Source: Allobosea sp. Tri-44 (lineage in GTDB: Bacteria > Pseudomonadota > Alphaproteobacteria > Rhizobiales > Beijerinckiaceae). Taken from it: DNA of 64,000 nt. Under the pieces are notes generated by a model. That model made no database searches. It worked only from the letters and a program-made list of their open reading frames with translations, and was not told the DNA's origin. Shown piece by piece: positions 8,602-17,191 of this stretch. The translations under genes were made by a program, and so were the position numbers. Position 1 is the stretch's first letter, and each line of letters starts with the position of its first letter. The stretch is from positions 62,001 to 126,000 of the forward strand of contig NZ_NBDP01000015.1 in the NCBI RefSeq assembly GCF_004123845.1, written 5' to 3'.

Positions 8602-9664
8602 AGGTCACCACCACGCGGTCGGAGAGCGGGTAGCACTGGCAGGTCAGCACATAGCCTTGCCGGACCTCGTAATCCTCGAGGGCGTGATTGGTTTCCATCT
8701 CGACCTCGCCTTCGACGACCATGGCGCGGCAGGTCGAGCAGACGCCCGCCTTGCAGGCAAAGGGCGCATCGAGGCTGGCTCCGAGCGCGGCCTCCAGGAT
8801 GGTCTGCCCGGTCTTGGCCATCTCGATCACCCGCGTCATGCCGTCGAGCGTGATCGTCGCGGTGCAGGTCGCGGCCTTGCCGTTGTCGGCAGCGGCCTTG
8901 ACGACGTGCTTGGCGCGGCGCGGCGCGGAGGCGAACAGCTCGAACTTGATCTGGTCGTCGCGCAGGCCGTGCTCGCGCAGCGCCGCAGCGATCGCCAGCA
9001 TCATCGGCTCGGGCCCGCAGATGAAGGCCATGTCGATGGCCGCGATGTTGATCCAGCCCTTGAACAGCCGCGCGCATTTCTCGGCATCGATCCGGCCTGA
9101 GAACAGCTCGACCTCCTGCGCCTCGCTCTCCAGCACGTGGACCACGTTGAAGCGGCCGAGATGGACGTTCTTGATGTCCTCCAGCTCCTCGCGGAACATG
9201 ATCGAATGGATCGAACGGTTGCCGTAGACCAGCGTGAAGCGGGATTTGGGCTCGCGCGCCAGCGTCGTCTTGATCAGCGAGAGCACGGGCGTGATGCCAC
9301 TGCCGCCGGCGAAGCCGAGATAGTGCCGTCCCTCCTCCGGCTTCAGCGGCACATGGAAGGCGCCCATCGGGGGCATGGCCTCGAGCAGGTCGCCGGCCTT
9401 CAGCTCCTCGTTCGCCCAGGTCGAGAAGGCGCCCCCGTCGACGCGCTTGATCCCGACCTTGAGCACGCCTTCGTCCCTGCCTGCACAGATCGAATAGGAC
9501 CGGCGCAGCTCTTCGCCCTCGAAGCTCCGGCGGAAGGTCAGGTATTGCCCTTGCGTGAAGTCGAAGGCGGCGCAGTCCTCGCTGCGCGGCGCGAGCGTGA
9601 CGACCACCGCATCGCGGGTCTCGCGACGGACTTCGGCGACCTCCAAAGGAAAGAAGCGGGCCAT
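8591..9664 (-). CDS. paaE: Phenylacetyl-CoA epoxidase reductase subunit
   Basis: NAD(P)H-dependent reductase that passes electrons to the PaaABC epoxidase. It has an N-terminal FAD-binding barrel with RRSYSIC, an NAD-binding domain (GGSGITPVLSLI, FTLVYGNRS, FICGPEPMM) and a C-terminal plant-type [2Fe-2S] ferredoxin with C304, C309, C312 and a fourth cysteine at 342/344. I chose the ATG at 9664 (MARFFPLEV), giving 357 residues, the family length. The frame stays open to 9817, but that extension reads backwards through paaD and is low-complexity. It lies 7 bases after paaD. Confidence 0.96.
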   Translation of the reverse strand: MARFFPLEVAEVRRETRDAVVVTLAPRSEDCAAFDFTQGQYLTFRRSFEGEELRRSYSICAGRDEGVLKVGIKRVDGGAFSTWANEELKAGDLLEAMPPMGAFHVPLKPEEGRHYLGFAGGSGITPVLSLIKTTLAREPKSRFTLVYGNRSIHSIMFREELEDIKNVHLGRFNVVHVLESEAQEVELFSGRIDAEKCARLFKGWINIAAIDMAFICGPEPMMLAIAAALREHGLRDDQIKFELFASAPRRAKHVVKAAADNGKAATCTATITLDGMTRVIEMAKTGQTILEAALGASLDAPFACKAGVCSTCRAMVVEGEVEMETNHALEDYEVRQGYVLTCQCYPLSDRVVVTYDQ

Positions 9665-9671
9665 CGGTCCC

Positions 9672-10178
9672 TCAGATGCTCTTGAAGTAGTCGAAGGGTT
9701 CGAGACAGTCGGTGCAGCGGAAATGCGCCTTGCAGGGCGTGGAGCCGAACTGGCTGACGCGCTCGGTCCTGGCCGACCCGCAGCGTGGGCAGGACACAAG
9801 AAGCGGCACCAGCGCACCGGCGCAGGCGGCCGTGCCCTCGACCGGTGGTGCGATACCGTAGTCGCGCAGCTTGGCGCGGCCCTCGGCGCTGATCCAGGCG
9901 GTCGTCCAGGCCGGCGATAATTGCCGCTTGAGCTTGAGCTTCTCGATGCCGTGCTCGCGCAGGCCGCGCTCGATCTCGAAATTGATGACGCCGGTCGCCG
10001 GGCAGCCGGAATAGGTCGGCGTCACCGTCACCTCCAGCAGGTCGCCAGCCCAGGCAACGTCGCGGATGATGCCGAGATCGACCAGCGAGATCACCGGGAT
10101 CTCGGGATCGGGAATCTCGCCGAGCCAGGACCAGATCTCGTCGATCGCAGGGCGCGACAGGGTGGCGGCATCCATCAT
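9672..10178 (-). CDS. paaD: Phenylacetyl-CoA epoxidase maturation protein
   Basis: MIP18-family protein needed for a working epoxidase, thought to act in iron-sulfur or metal-centre assembly rather than catalysis. The N-terminal part has the family core IPDPEIPVISLVDLGIIRDV and TPTYSGCPAT. The C-terminal zinc-ribbon-like tail has CPRCGS and CTDC, as in other PaaD proteins. It is 168 residues, close to the usual length, and sits between paaC and paaE with 7-base gaps. Confidence 0.95.
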   Translation of the reverse strand: MMDAATLSRPAIDEIWSWLGEIPDPEIPVISLVDLGIIRDVAWAGDLLEVTVTPTYSGCPATGVINFEIERGLREHGIEKLKLKRQLSPAWTTAWISAEGRAKLRDYGIAPPVEGTAACAGALVPLLVSCPRCGSARTERVSQFGSTPCKAHFRCTDCLEPFDYFKSI

Positions 10179-10185
10179 CGCCTCC

Positions 10186-10956
10186 TCACCAGCGTGCGCC
10201 GGGATAGGCGCGCTGCAGGAACTGCATCTGCGCCAGGATGAAGCCGAGATGCTCGGAATGCACGCCGCGCCGGCCGCCCTTCTGCGCGAAGCTCTTCTCC
10301 GGCGCCTTCAAAGTGGCCTCGGCGAAGGTGCGGCTGACATGCTCCTGCCAGGCAGCTTTGAGCGAGCCCGGCTCCGGCGCGAGACCTGAAGCCGCCAGCT
10401 CCTCGTCGAGCGCATCGGCGAGGAACATCTCGCCGGTATAGGGCCAGAGAAAGTCCACAGCCGCCTGCATGCGAGCGCGGCTCTCCGCGGTACCGTCGCC
10501 GAGGCGAACCACCAGATCGGCGCTGCGTTCCAGATGGTAGGCGACCTCCTTGGAAGCCTTCTCGGCGATCGCGGCGATGCGCGCATCGGCCGAGCCCATC
10601 AGCGCCTTCAGCAGCGGCAGATGCCAGGCGTCGAACAGGTATTGCCGCATCAGCGTACGGCCGAAATCGCCATTGGGCTGCTCGACCAGGAGGAGATTGC
10701 GGTAGCCGGACACGTCGCGCAGGAAGGCGAGCTCGTCGGAGGTTCGGCCCTTGCCCTCGGCCTCGCAGGCGAGCTCCAGCCAGAGCTGGGTCTGGCCGAT
10801 CAGATCGAGCGCGGTGTTGGCGAGCGCGATGTCCTCTTCCAGCGCCGGGGCATGGCCGCACCATTCCGAATTGCGATGGCCGAGAATGAGGCAGCTGTCG
10901 CCCATGCGCAGCGCGAACTCGGCAACGGCGGGCGATGGGGCCAGGGCGATCATCAC
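10186..10956 (-). CDS. paaC: Phenylacetyl-CoA epoxidase structural subunit
   Basis: Ferritin-like subunit that scaffolds PaaA in the epoxidase core. It is 256 residues, with typical PaaC segments LRMGDSCLILGHRNSEWCGH, EEDIALANTALDLIGQ, AYHLERSADLVVRLGDGT and a C-terminal GRRGVHSEHLGFILAQMQFL. The start codon overlaps the paaB stop by 4 bases, so translation is probably coupled. Confidence 0.96.
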   Translation of the reverse strand: MMIALAPSPAVAEFALRMGDSCLILGHRNSEWCGHAPALEEDIALANTALDLIGQTQLWLELACEAEGKGRTSDELAFLRDVSGYRNLLLVEQPNGDFGRTLMRQYLFDAWHLPLLKALMGSADARIAAIAEKASKEVAYHLERSADLVVRLGDGTAESRARMQAAVDFLWPYTGEMFLADALDEELAASGLAPEPGSLKAAWQEHVSRTFAEATLKAPEKSFAQKGGRRGVHSEHLGFILAQMQFLQRAYPGARW

Positions 10957-11237
10957 ATATGCCCCACTTCGTCCGGCACGTCGAAGAAGGTCGGGTGCCG
11001 GTAGACCTTGGCGTTGGCGGGGTCGAAGAGCGGACCCTTCTCGGAGGGCGCGCTGGCAACGATGTCGGAGGAGCGCACCACCCAGATGCTCACGCCCTCA
11101 TTGCGGCGCGTGTAGACGTCGCGCGCATTGTGGATCGCCATCTCGGCATCGGGCGCATGCAGGCTGCCGACATGCCGGTGGTTGAGGCCGTGCTGGCCGC
11201 GGATGAAGACCTCCCAGAGGGGCCATTCGCTGGACAT
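10953..11237 (-). CDS. paaB: Phenylacetyl-CoA epoxidase bridging subunit
   Basis: A 94-residue PaaB, the small subunit that links PaaAC heterodimers. The sequence has WEVFIRGQHGLNHRHVGSLH, DAEMAIHNARDVYTRRNEG and SIWVVRSSDI, with VYRHPTFFDVPDEVGHM at the end. It lies 24 bases after paaA and overlaps paaC by 4 bases. Confidence 0.97.
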   Translation of the reverse strand: MSSEWPLWEVFIRGQHGLNHRHVGSLHAPDAEMAIHNARDVYTRRNEGVSIWVVRSSDIVASAPSEKGPLFDPANAKVYRHPTFFDVPDEVGHM

Positions 11238-11261
11238 GGTTCGCTCCCTTCCGTCGGCGCG

Positions 11262-12266
11262 CTATTCGGCAGCGATGCGCGAGGCCTGGCGCAGCGCCGC
11301 CCGCTTGTTCGCATGGGCGGTCAGCCCGTCGCGGAACCAGGCGCCGTCATCCCAGGCCTTGCGCCGCGCCTCGAGCCGCTCGCGGTTACATGGCCCCTCG
11401 CCGGCGATCACCGCGAAGAACTCGGTCCAGTCCGGCTCGCCAAAATCATGGCCGCCCTTCGCCTCGTTCCAGGCCAGGGCCGGATCGGGAACGGTGAGGC
11501 CGAGATACTTGGCCTGCGGCACGGTCTGGTCGACGAACTTCTGGCGCAGTTCGTCATTGGAATCCTGCTTGATGTTCCAGGCCATCGACTGCGCCGAATG
11601 CACCGAGGCGTCGTCGGAAGGGCCGAACATCATCAGCGACGGCCACCACCAGCGGTCGAGCGCGTCCTGCGCCATCGCCTTCTGCTCCGGCGTGCCCTTG
11701 CAGAGCACGCTCATGATGTCGAAGCCCTGGCGCTGGTGGAAACTCTCTTCCTTGCAGATGCGCACCATGGCGCGGGCATAGGGCCCATAGGAGCAGCGCT
11801 GCAGCGGCACCTGGTTCATGATCGCGGCGCCGTCGACCAGCCAGCCGATCGCGCCGATATCGGCCCAGCTCAGCGTCGGGTAGTTGAAGATCGAGGAGTA
11901 CTTGGCCTTGCCGGAATGGAGCTGCTCGTACATCTGGTCGCGGCTGATGCCGAGCGTCTCCGCCGCGCAGTAGAGATAGAGCCCGTGGCCGGCCTCGTCC
12001 TGCACCTTGGCGAGCAGGATCGCCTTGCGCTCCAGCGTCGGGGCGCGGGTGATCCAGTTGCCCTCCGGCAGCTGGCCGACGATCTCGGAATGGGCGTGCT
12101 GGCTGATCTGCCGGATCAGCGTCTTGCGATAATCCTCCGGCATCCACTCCTTCGGCTCGATCTTCTGGCCAGCGTCGATGCGCTCCTGGAAGGCGCGCTC
12201 CTGCGGCTCCATCTCGTCGAGGCTGCGGACCCGCTTCGCCTCGGTCTTGACCATCTGGGCATACAT
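11262..12266 (-). CDS. paaA: Phenylacetyl-CoA epoxidase catalytic subunit
   Basis: Diiron catalytic subunit that turns phenylacetyl-CoA into the 1,2-epoxide. It is 334 residues, slightly longer than the E. coli protein. Iron-ligand motifs typical of the family are visible: ExxH in [19 protein letters not shown] and again in [12 protein letters not shown]. The segment [14 protein letters not shown] is also characteristic. It follows the thiolase gene after 28 bases and begins the paaABCDE series. Confidence 0.97.
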   Translation of the reverse strand: MYAQMVKTEAKRVRSLDEMEPQERAFQERIDAGQKIEPKEWMPEDYRKTLIRQISQHAHSEIVGQLPEGNWITRAPTLERKAILLAKVQDEAGHGLYLYCAAETLGISRDQMYEQLHSGKAKYSSIFNYPTLSWADIGAIGWLVDGAAIMNQVPLQRCSYGPYARAMVRICKEESFHQRQGFDIMSVLCKGTPEQKAMAQDALDRWWWPSLMMFGPSDDASVHSAQSMAWNIKQDSNDELRQKFVDQTVPQAKYLGLTVPDPALAWNEAKGGHDFGEPDWTEFFAVIAGEGPCNRERLEARRKAWDDGAWFRDGLTAHANKRAALRQASRIAAE

Positions 12267-12294
12267 CGGCTCGCCTCCTGTTCCGGTTCGCGCG

Positions 12295-13500
12295 TCAAAC
12301 GCGCTCGAGGATCACTGCAATCCCTTGCCCCACCCCGACGCACATCGTGCACAGGGCAAAACGCCCGCCGGTGCGCTGGAGTTGCCACATCGCCGTCGTC
12401 GCCAGACGAGCGCCGCTCGCGCCCAGGGGATGGCCAAGCGCGATCGCGCCGCCATTCGAGTTCACCTGCGGGGCGTCGTCCGGCAACCCAAGCTCGCGCA
12501 GCACCGCGAGCCCCTGCGCCGCGAAGGCTTCGTTGAGCTCGATCACGTCCATCTGCCCGAGCTCCAACCCGGCGCGCTGCAGCACCTTGCGCACCGCCGG
12601 CACCGGGCCGATGCCCATGATGCGCGGTGCGACGCCGGCTGCGGCCATGGCGACGACGCGAGCACGCGGCGTCAGACCGTTCGCCTTTGCGGCAGCCTCG
12701 CTCGCCACGATCAGCGCCGCCGAGCCGTCATTGACACCTGAAGCATTGCCGGCGGTCACGCTGAGATCGGGACCGTTCACGCCCTTGAGCTTGGCTAGTT
12801 GCTCCAGCGTTGCATCGGGGCGCGGATGCTCATCGCGGTCGACGATAACAGGATCGCCCTTCTTCTGCGGCACGGAGACCGGCGCCATCTCGTCGGCGAA
12901 GCGGCCGGCCGCCTGGGCGGCGGCCCAGCGCTGCTGGCTGCGCAGCGCGAAGGCGTCCTGATCGGCCCGCGAGACGCCGAAATCGGCCGCGACATTGTCA
13001 GCCGTCTCCGGCATGGAATCGATACCGAAGGCCTTCTTCAGCTTCGGATTGACGAAGCGCCAGCCGATGGTGGTGTCGTAGACCGCATTGGCGCGCGAAA
13101 AGGCGGCATCAGCTTTCGGCATCACGAAGGGCGCACGCGACATGCTCTCGACGCCGCCGGCGATCATCAACTCGCAGTCGCCGGCCCGGATCGAGCGGGC
13201 GGCCAGGCCGAGCGCATCGAGCCCGGAGCCGCAGAGCCGGTTGATCGTGCTGCCGGGAATCTCGACCGGCAGTCCGGACAAGAGCACGGCCATGCGCGCG
13301 ACATTGCGATTGTCTTCGCCGGCCTGATTGGCACAGCCAAAAATGACGTCGTCGACACCAGCCCAATCGACTGACGGATTGCGCTGCATCAGCGCCGTGA
13401 GCGGGATCGCGGCGAGATCATCGGCACGGACGCTCGACAGCGCCCCGCCATAGCGGCCGACGGGCGTGCGAACCGCATCGCAAATGAAAGCGTCCGCCAA
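12295..13500 (-). CDS. paaJ: 3-oxoadipyl-CoA / 3-oxo-5,6-dehydrosuberyl-CoA thiolase
   Basis: Thiolase of the PcaF/PaaJ type, which cleaves the beta-ketoacyl-CoA intermediates of the pathway. The acylated cysteine is C90 in [15 protein letters not shown]. The other active-site parts are [23 protein letters not shown] and the C-terminal C387 in [11 protein letters not shown] chose the TTG at 13498-13500: it gives 401 residues, the family length, begins at [18 protein letters not shown] and has GGGGAG 7 bases upstream. The frame also runs to 13539, but that extension would cover the operator. It is the first gene of the minus-strand paa operon. It could equally be named pcaF. Confidence 0.9.
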   Translation of the reverse strand: MADAFICDAVRTPVGRYGGALSSVRADDLAAIPLTALMQRNPSVDWAGVDDVIFGCANQAGEDNRNVARMAVLLSGLPVEIPGSTINRLCGSGLDALGLAARSIRAGDCELMIAGGVESMSRAPFVMPKADAAFSRANAVYDTTIGWRFVNPKLKKAFGIDSMPETADNVAADFGVSRADQDAFALRSQQRWAAAQAAGRFADEMAPVSVPQKKGDPVIVDRDEHPRPDATLEQLAKLKGVNGPDLSVTAGNASGVNDGSAALIVASEAAAKANGLTPRARVVAMAAAGVAPRIMGIGPVPAVRKVLQRAGLELGQMDVIELNEAFAAQGLAVLRELGLPDDAPQVNSNGGAIALGHPLGASGARLATTAMWQLQRTGGRFALCTMCVGVGQGIAVILERV

Positions 13501-13538
13501 GATGCGTCTCCCCGAAATCCATCGTCTCGTTTTTATCA

Positions 13539-13552
13539 ACCGACCGGTCGGT
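13539..13552. promoter_or_regulatory. Palindromic operator, probable PaaR site
   Basis: ACCGACCGGTCGGT is a perfect 14-bp palindrome 38 bases upstream of the thiolase start, in an AT-richer promoter region. Such palindromes are typical TetR-family operators and a TetR gene lies at 982-1578. The assignment to that regulator is inferred. No second copy was seen in the window. Confidence 0.7.
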
Positions 13553-13917
13553 CATTTAATTGCACGAATTCGAGGGGAGATCAACTGGGCCCGAAGCGCT
13601 GTAGCGATCGGGTTGGCCCTGGTTGCGGTGATGGTCGCGCCGAGCAATCGATAAGGCTGGCCTCAGTCCGGTATGCCGGCTAGCGCCTGCGCTGAACTAG
13701 AAGCGGGCCCTGAAGGGCCCGCTTTCAATCAGGTATCAATGCCGCGGGGGTGCCGGCCGATAGATGTTGAGAGCCTCCAGCACCGGAAAGGTTCTTGGCC
13801 GCCCTGGTGATTCAGGCGCTATCGATCTTTGCCAAGAAACGGGATGGACAGACTGAACTGGACCAGATCAGGGATCCAGCGCGGCAGACCGTGCCGTTCA
13901 AGCAGCCACGCTCCGGC
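13553..13917. other. Intergenic region upstream of the paa operon
   Basis: This 365-base stretch separates the thiolase promoter from the 3' end of the RTX gene. Apart from the hairpin at 13701-13725 nothing was recognised; the short open frames here lack ribosome binding sites and familiar protein segments. Confidence 0.5.
13701..13725 (-). terminator. Hairpin, likely terminator of the RTX gene
   Basis: AAGCGGGCCC and GGGCCCGCTT pair across a short TGAA loop. It lies 193 bases downstream of the RTX gene stop. The T tail is clearer on the + strand (CTTT), so the hairpin may be bidirectional; its assignment to the RTX gene is by position. Confidence 0.5.
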
Positions 13918-14994
13918 TCAGGCGAAGATGAGATGGTCGCCGAGCAGAGCCGTGCTGAAGTTGCTGATGATGATGCCACCCGAGCCGCCGAGGGTGTCGG
14001 TGCTGATCACGAGGCTACTTCCGACGTCGGTGTAGGTGAGACGCGCGGGGTCAACGCCCTCGAAACGCAGGTAATCGTAATTGCCGGCCGACACGCCGAA
14101 GTCATTGATGACGTCGAAGACACCTGCCTCGAGATCCGCGGCCAGCGTCCAGAACTGATCGTTGCCGGCACCACCGGAGAGGTAGTCGGCTCCCGAGCCA
14201 CCGATGATCTGATCCGAACCATTGCCGCCGTAAAGCTGGTCCGCTCCGCCCTGGCCATAGAGCCAGTCGTCGCCATCCTGGCCGAAGAGAACATTGCCGA
14301 CGCTGTCGCCGATGAGGAAATCCTGGAGGGCGGAACCCAACACGCCCTCGATATTGATCAAGGTGTCGCCCTGCGCCTCGCCGCCAACACCCATGCCGAC
14401 ATCGAGGCGCACGACCACGCCGGAGACCCAGTTCGTATAGACGGCGTAGTCGAAGCCGGCCCCACCATCGAGCCAATCGGCGCCCTCGCCAGCGCGGAGA
14501 ACATCGTTGCCGTCGCCGCCATAGAGAAAATCATTGCCCTCTCTGGAATAAAAGGTGTCGTTTCCCGTGCCGCCGAGCATGGTGTCGCTGCCGTCGCCAC
14601 CATCGAACTCGTCGTCACCCGCGCCCCCGTCGAGGTAATTGGTGCCGCTCAGGGCATATAAGCGGTCGTTGCCATCCTCACCAAAGAGGCTGTTGTCTCC
14701 GGTTCCTGCAGAAAGCGTGTCATTGCCCGTACCACCCACCAGAATATCGTTTCCCCCGTAGCTCAACAGAACATCATCTCCGTCGCCACCTGAGAGATAG
14801 TCGTCTCCAGCTATCGAGCTATCGGCCTTTAACCAGTCATTTCCGGCGCCGCCGTACATCTCCCCATATGCGCCCCAGCCGGATTGGAAATCCATTATAT
14901 CGTTGCCGCCCTTCCCCAGGAGGACGTACATTCCAGCGTAAGGCCCGGGGGTGACCACGTCTGCGCCGTCCGTTCCGTAGATATACTGAGGCAT
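13918..14994 (-). CDS. RTX calcium-binding repeat protein
   Basis: A 358-residue protein built largely of glycine/aspartate nonapeptide repeats of the GGxGxDxLx type from about residue 28 to 290 (GGAGNDWL, GGDGDDVL, GGTGNDTL, GGAGDDEF, GGNGSDQI, GGAGNDQF). These form calcium-binding beta-rolls in proteins exported by type I secretion. The C-terminus (GGIIISNFSTALLGDHLIFA) resembles the hydrophobic end of type I substrates. No catalytic domain, signal peptide or adjacent type I secretion genes are seen, so the role (adhesin, biofilm or surface protein) is unknown. There is a short unpaired ORF-like N-terminus IYGTDGADVV that is itself repeat-like. Confidence 0.85.
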   Translation of the reverse strand: MPQYIYGTDGADVVTPGPYAGMYVLLGKGGNDIMDFQSGWGAYGEMYGGAGNDWLKADSSIAGDDYLSGGDGDDVLLSYGGNDILVGGTGNDTLSAGTGDNSLFGEDGNDRLYALSGTNYLDGGAGDDEFDGGDGSDTMLGGTGNDTFYSREGNDFLYGGDGNDVLRAGEGADWLDGGAGFDYAVYTNWVSGVVVRLDVGMGVGGEAQGDTLINIEGVLGSALQDFLIGDSVGNVLFGQDGDDWLYGQGGADQLYGGNGSDQIIGGSGADYLSGGAGNDQFWTLAADLEAGVFDVINDFGVSAGNYDYLRFEGVDPARLTYTDVGSSLVISTDTLGGSGGIIISNFSTALLGDHLIFA

Positions 14995-15150
14995 CGAAGC
15001 TCATCCTGCTCGAAGTATCGGGCGCCGTTGAGAAGGCATTGCAACCAATCCGTGCGGCCGCGAATAGTCAACTCCCCACTTTCGTCGACCGCGCAACCGC
15101 ATTGGCCCAGCGCCCTCTCGGAGCCAATTTTTCAGTGCGGACGTCTTTCG

Positions 15151-15450
15151 TTACGCCGCCTGTTCGATCACCTGGATGATCCGGCGGCTCTTCGGCTCGA
15201 CGATCGATCGTGCGGTCACTGACGACAGTGCAGCGATAGCCCTTTGCTCCAAAATCCCGCAGGAATTGCCCGATAGATCAGGCCGCGTTCGGGCAACGGC
15301 ACCGACCCGCCCGCTCGCCTTGGCCGCAAGACGACATCTCATGCTCGCTGACATAGGTCTTGAAGCGGGAGCGCACCGACAATCGCCCCGGCCGCGGCAG
15401 CTAGCGCGGCTCCAGCCGGACCGCCAACGCTAGCGCCGCCAAGCGCAAAT
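15151..15450 (-). pseudogene. Frameshifted DUF1236-family remnant
   Basis: Read on the minus strand, successive pieces in different frames match the layout of a DUF1236 protein. First comes a Gly/Ala zipper (GGPAGAALAAAAGAIVGA), then FKTYVSEHEM, PLPERGLIYRAIPAG, FGAKGYRCTVVSDRTI and IVEPKSRRIIQVIEQAA before the stop. The last break is explained by a tandem GATC duplication near 15210: removing one copy joins SDRTI to VEPKSRR. At least two frame changes are needed, so no intact protein can be made. The assignment rests on remembered family features. Confidence 0.6.
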
Positions 15451-15526
15451 TGTTGGGCGATCTAGGTCGAAATCGTCACGGGAGGGACGAAATCGCTGTA
15501 AAATCAATTTCTTAGAAAGATAGCGG

Positions 15527-15616
15527 TGGCGGACAGGGAGGGATTTGAACCCCCGATACCCTTGCGGGTATGCCGCATTTCGAGTGCGGTGCATTCAACC
15601 TCTCTGCCACCTGTCC
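15527..15616 (-). tRNA. tRNA-Ser(CGA)
   Basis: On the minus strand the acceptor GGACAGG (15616-15610) pairs with CCTGTCC (15537-15531). The anticodon loop CTCGAAA gives anticodon CGA (codon UCG). A long variable arm (TACCCGCAAGGGTA), the T loop GTTCAAATC and an encoded CCA at 15529-15527 are present. The long variable arm is the class II mark of tRNA-Ser. Confidence 0.95.
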
Positions 15617-15960
15617 GCGGTCGCTCTGGTCGAAGCGGGCTGGTTACTACACAACGTGCCCCCTCCGCACAAGCCTTTCCGATGCGATGCGACCACAAGC
15701 CTGTCACGGCCCTGAAATCATTCGCATCCATGCTGCTTTTCCTTGACGGCTTGCCCGTGCGCGACTAGGAAGCCGCGTCCGGCGTGGGGAAACCCGCGCC
15801 TGATCTCTTTTGGCTACCGCCGACCTCGACGCTCCGATGCGCCGACGCAGCAAGCCCTCAAGAGCAACCCGACCACGCAACCGACTGCCAAAAAGCCGTC
15901 CCGCGTGCGCCCTTTTTGAGGGCTCATGACAGGGCGGGGCTCAACATGGAGAACACTAAG
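15617..15960. other. Leader region upstream of rplU
   Basis: These 344 bases hold the promoter and leader of the rplU-rpmA operon and the upstream side of tRNA-Ser. A small hairpin, GCCCT-TTTTG-AGGGC at 15909-15923, lies about 37 bases before the rplU start and may be part of a leader structure. No gene was recognised. A frame open from 15784 in phase with rplU is not supported by protein similarity. Confidence 0.4.
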
Positions 15961-16671
15961 ATGTTCGCAGTCATCAAGACCGGCGGCAAGCAGTTCCGCG
16001 TCGCCGCCAATGACCGCATCACGATCGCCAAGCTCGAGGGCAACCCGGGCGACACCGTCGCTTTCGGCTCCGTGCTGATGCTGACCGACGGCGAGAAATC
16101 GACGGTCGGCGCGCCCTTCCTCGGTGACATCACCGTCGCCGGCGAAATCGTCGAGCAGACCCGCGGCGAGAAGGTCATCGCCTTCAAGAAGCGCCGCCGC
16201 CAGAATTCCAAGCGCAAGCGCGGCTTCCGCGCCGAGCTGACCGTTGTGCGCATCACCGACATCCTCACCGGCGGCAAGAAGCCGGAGATGAAGAAGGGCG
16301 AAGTCGCCCCGGTCGCGCTCAAGGCCGGCAGCGAAACCGTCAAGGGCAAAGCTTCGGCCAAGACCGCCGCAGCCAAGCCTGCCAAGGCCAAGGCGGAAGC
16401 CAAGGCCGAGGGCCTCGATGCTTCCAATCTCTCGCTGATCTCGGGCGTCGGCCCGACCATCGAGAAGAAGCTGCGCGCCGCCGGCATCACCTCCTGGAAC
16501 GACATCGCCGCCTGGAGCGAGGCCGACGTCGCCAAGTGGGACGAAGAGCTCAAGCTTCGTGGCCGCGCCACCCGCGAGGAGTGGGTCGAGCAGGCCAAGG
16601 AGCTGCTCGCCGGCAAGCCGCCGCGTGCCAAGGCCGACCAGGCCGAGCAGGCGTCCGGCGAGGACTACTGA
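15961..16671 (+). CDS. rplU: 50S ribosomal protein L21, extended
   Basis: Large-subunit protein L21, with an N-terminal L21 domain in residues 1 to about 103 (MFAVIKTGGKQFRVAANDRI, KRRRQNSKRKRGFRAELTVV). A Lys/Ala-rich linker follows. The C-terminal helix-hairpin-helix-like domain of about 70 residues (LSLISGVGPTIEKKLRAAGI) brings the total to 236, about twice the size of E. coli L21. I chose the ATG at 15961, which has GGAGA 8 bases upstream. A second in-frame ATG at 15946 would add MENTK. It heads the rplU-rpmA operon. Confidence 0.96.
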   Translation: MFAVIKTGGKQFRVAANDRITIAKLEGNPGDTVAFGSVLMLTDGEKSTVGAPFLGDITVAGEIVEQTRGEKVIAFKKRRRQNSKRKRGFRAELTVVRITDILTGGKKPEMKKGEVAPVALKAGSETVKGKASAKTAAAKPAKAKAEAKAEGLDASNLSLISGVGPTIEKKLRAAGITSWNDIAAWSEADVAKWDEELKLRGRATREEWVEQAKELLAGKPPRAKADQAEQASGEDY

Positions 16672-16770
16672 CCGGCGCTGACAGGCTCCGCGCAGCTTCG
16701 CGTCCGATCGGGGTGGCTTTTGCCCCCGATTCGGGTTACATCGACTGAAGAGTTTTTGAGGTAGGGCGTT

Positions 16771-17037
16771 ATGGCTCACAAAAAGGCAGGCGGCTCGTCG
16801 CGCAATGGTCGCGACTCCGAAAGCAAGCGTCTCGGCGTAAAGCGTTTCGGCGACCAGGTGGTCGTGCCCGGCAACATCATTATTCGTCAACGCGGCACCA
16901 AATGGCACGCCGGCGTGAACGTCGGCATGGGCAAAGACCATACGCTCTTTGCCACGTCGAACGGTCGCGTCCGATTCACGACGAAGCTCGGCCGAGCTTT
17001 CGTGAACGTAGTCCCGGCCCAAGAGGCCGCAGAGTAA
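16771..17037 (+). CDS. rpmA: 50S ribosomal protein L27
   Basis: An 88-residue L27 beginning [20 protein letters not shown], followed by [20 protein letters not shown], the standard conserved N-terminal tail and core. The tail reaches the peptidyl-transferase centre. A GAGGTAGGG lies before the ATG. It is 99 bases after rplU and is followed by a strong terminator at 17133. Confidence 0.98.
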   Translation: MAHKKAGGSSRNGRDSESKRLGVKRFGDQVVVPGNIIIRQRGTKWHAGVNVGMGKDHTLFATSNGRVRFTTKLGRAFVNVVPAQEAAE

Positions 17038-17132
17038 ACGGCGGATAGGGAATGTTCTCGATCCGCCGGTTCCATCGAACCGGACGGATCAAGGGAATAA
17101 GAACCCCGAGCGGGTTTCCCGAAGGTCAAGCG

Positions 17133-17168
17133 AGGGGGAGATGGGACCAAAGCCCATCTCCCCCTTTC
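17133..17168 (+). terminator. Intrinsic terminator after rpmA
   Basis: A perfect 12-bp stem, GGGGGAGATGGG with CCCATCTCCCCC, encloses a 7-base loop and is followed by TTTCGTTT. It ends the rplU-rpmA operon just before the GNAT gene. Confidence 0.9.
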
Positions 17169-17191
17169 GTTTGCGCCGACGGAGAAACCTG

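Noticed and set aside
9665-9817. Extension of PaaE to 9817
   Set aside because: It overlaps the 3' end of paaD and adds a low-complexity Ser/Ala/Arg stretch. The ATG at 9664 gives the usual 357 residues.
13466-13654. A 62-codon + strand open frame over the paa promoter
   Set aside because: It covers the operator and the start of the thiolase gene, and lacks a ribosome binding site.
13918-14994. Possible CRISPR or DNA tandem repeat
   Set aside because: The periodicity is at the protein level (RTX nonapeptides). The DNA units are not identical and there are no regular spacers. No CRISPR array was seen elsewhere.
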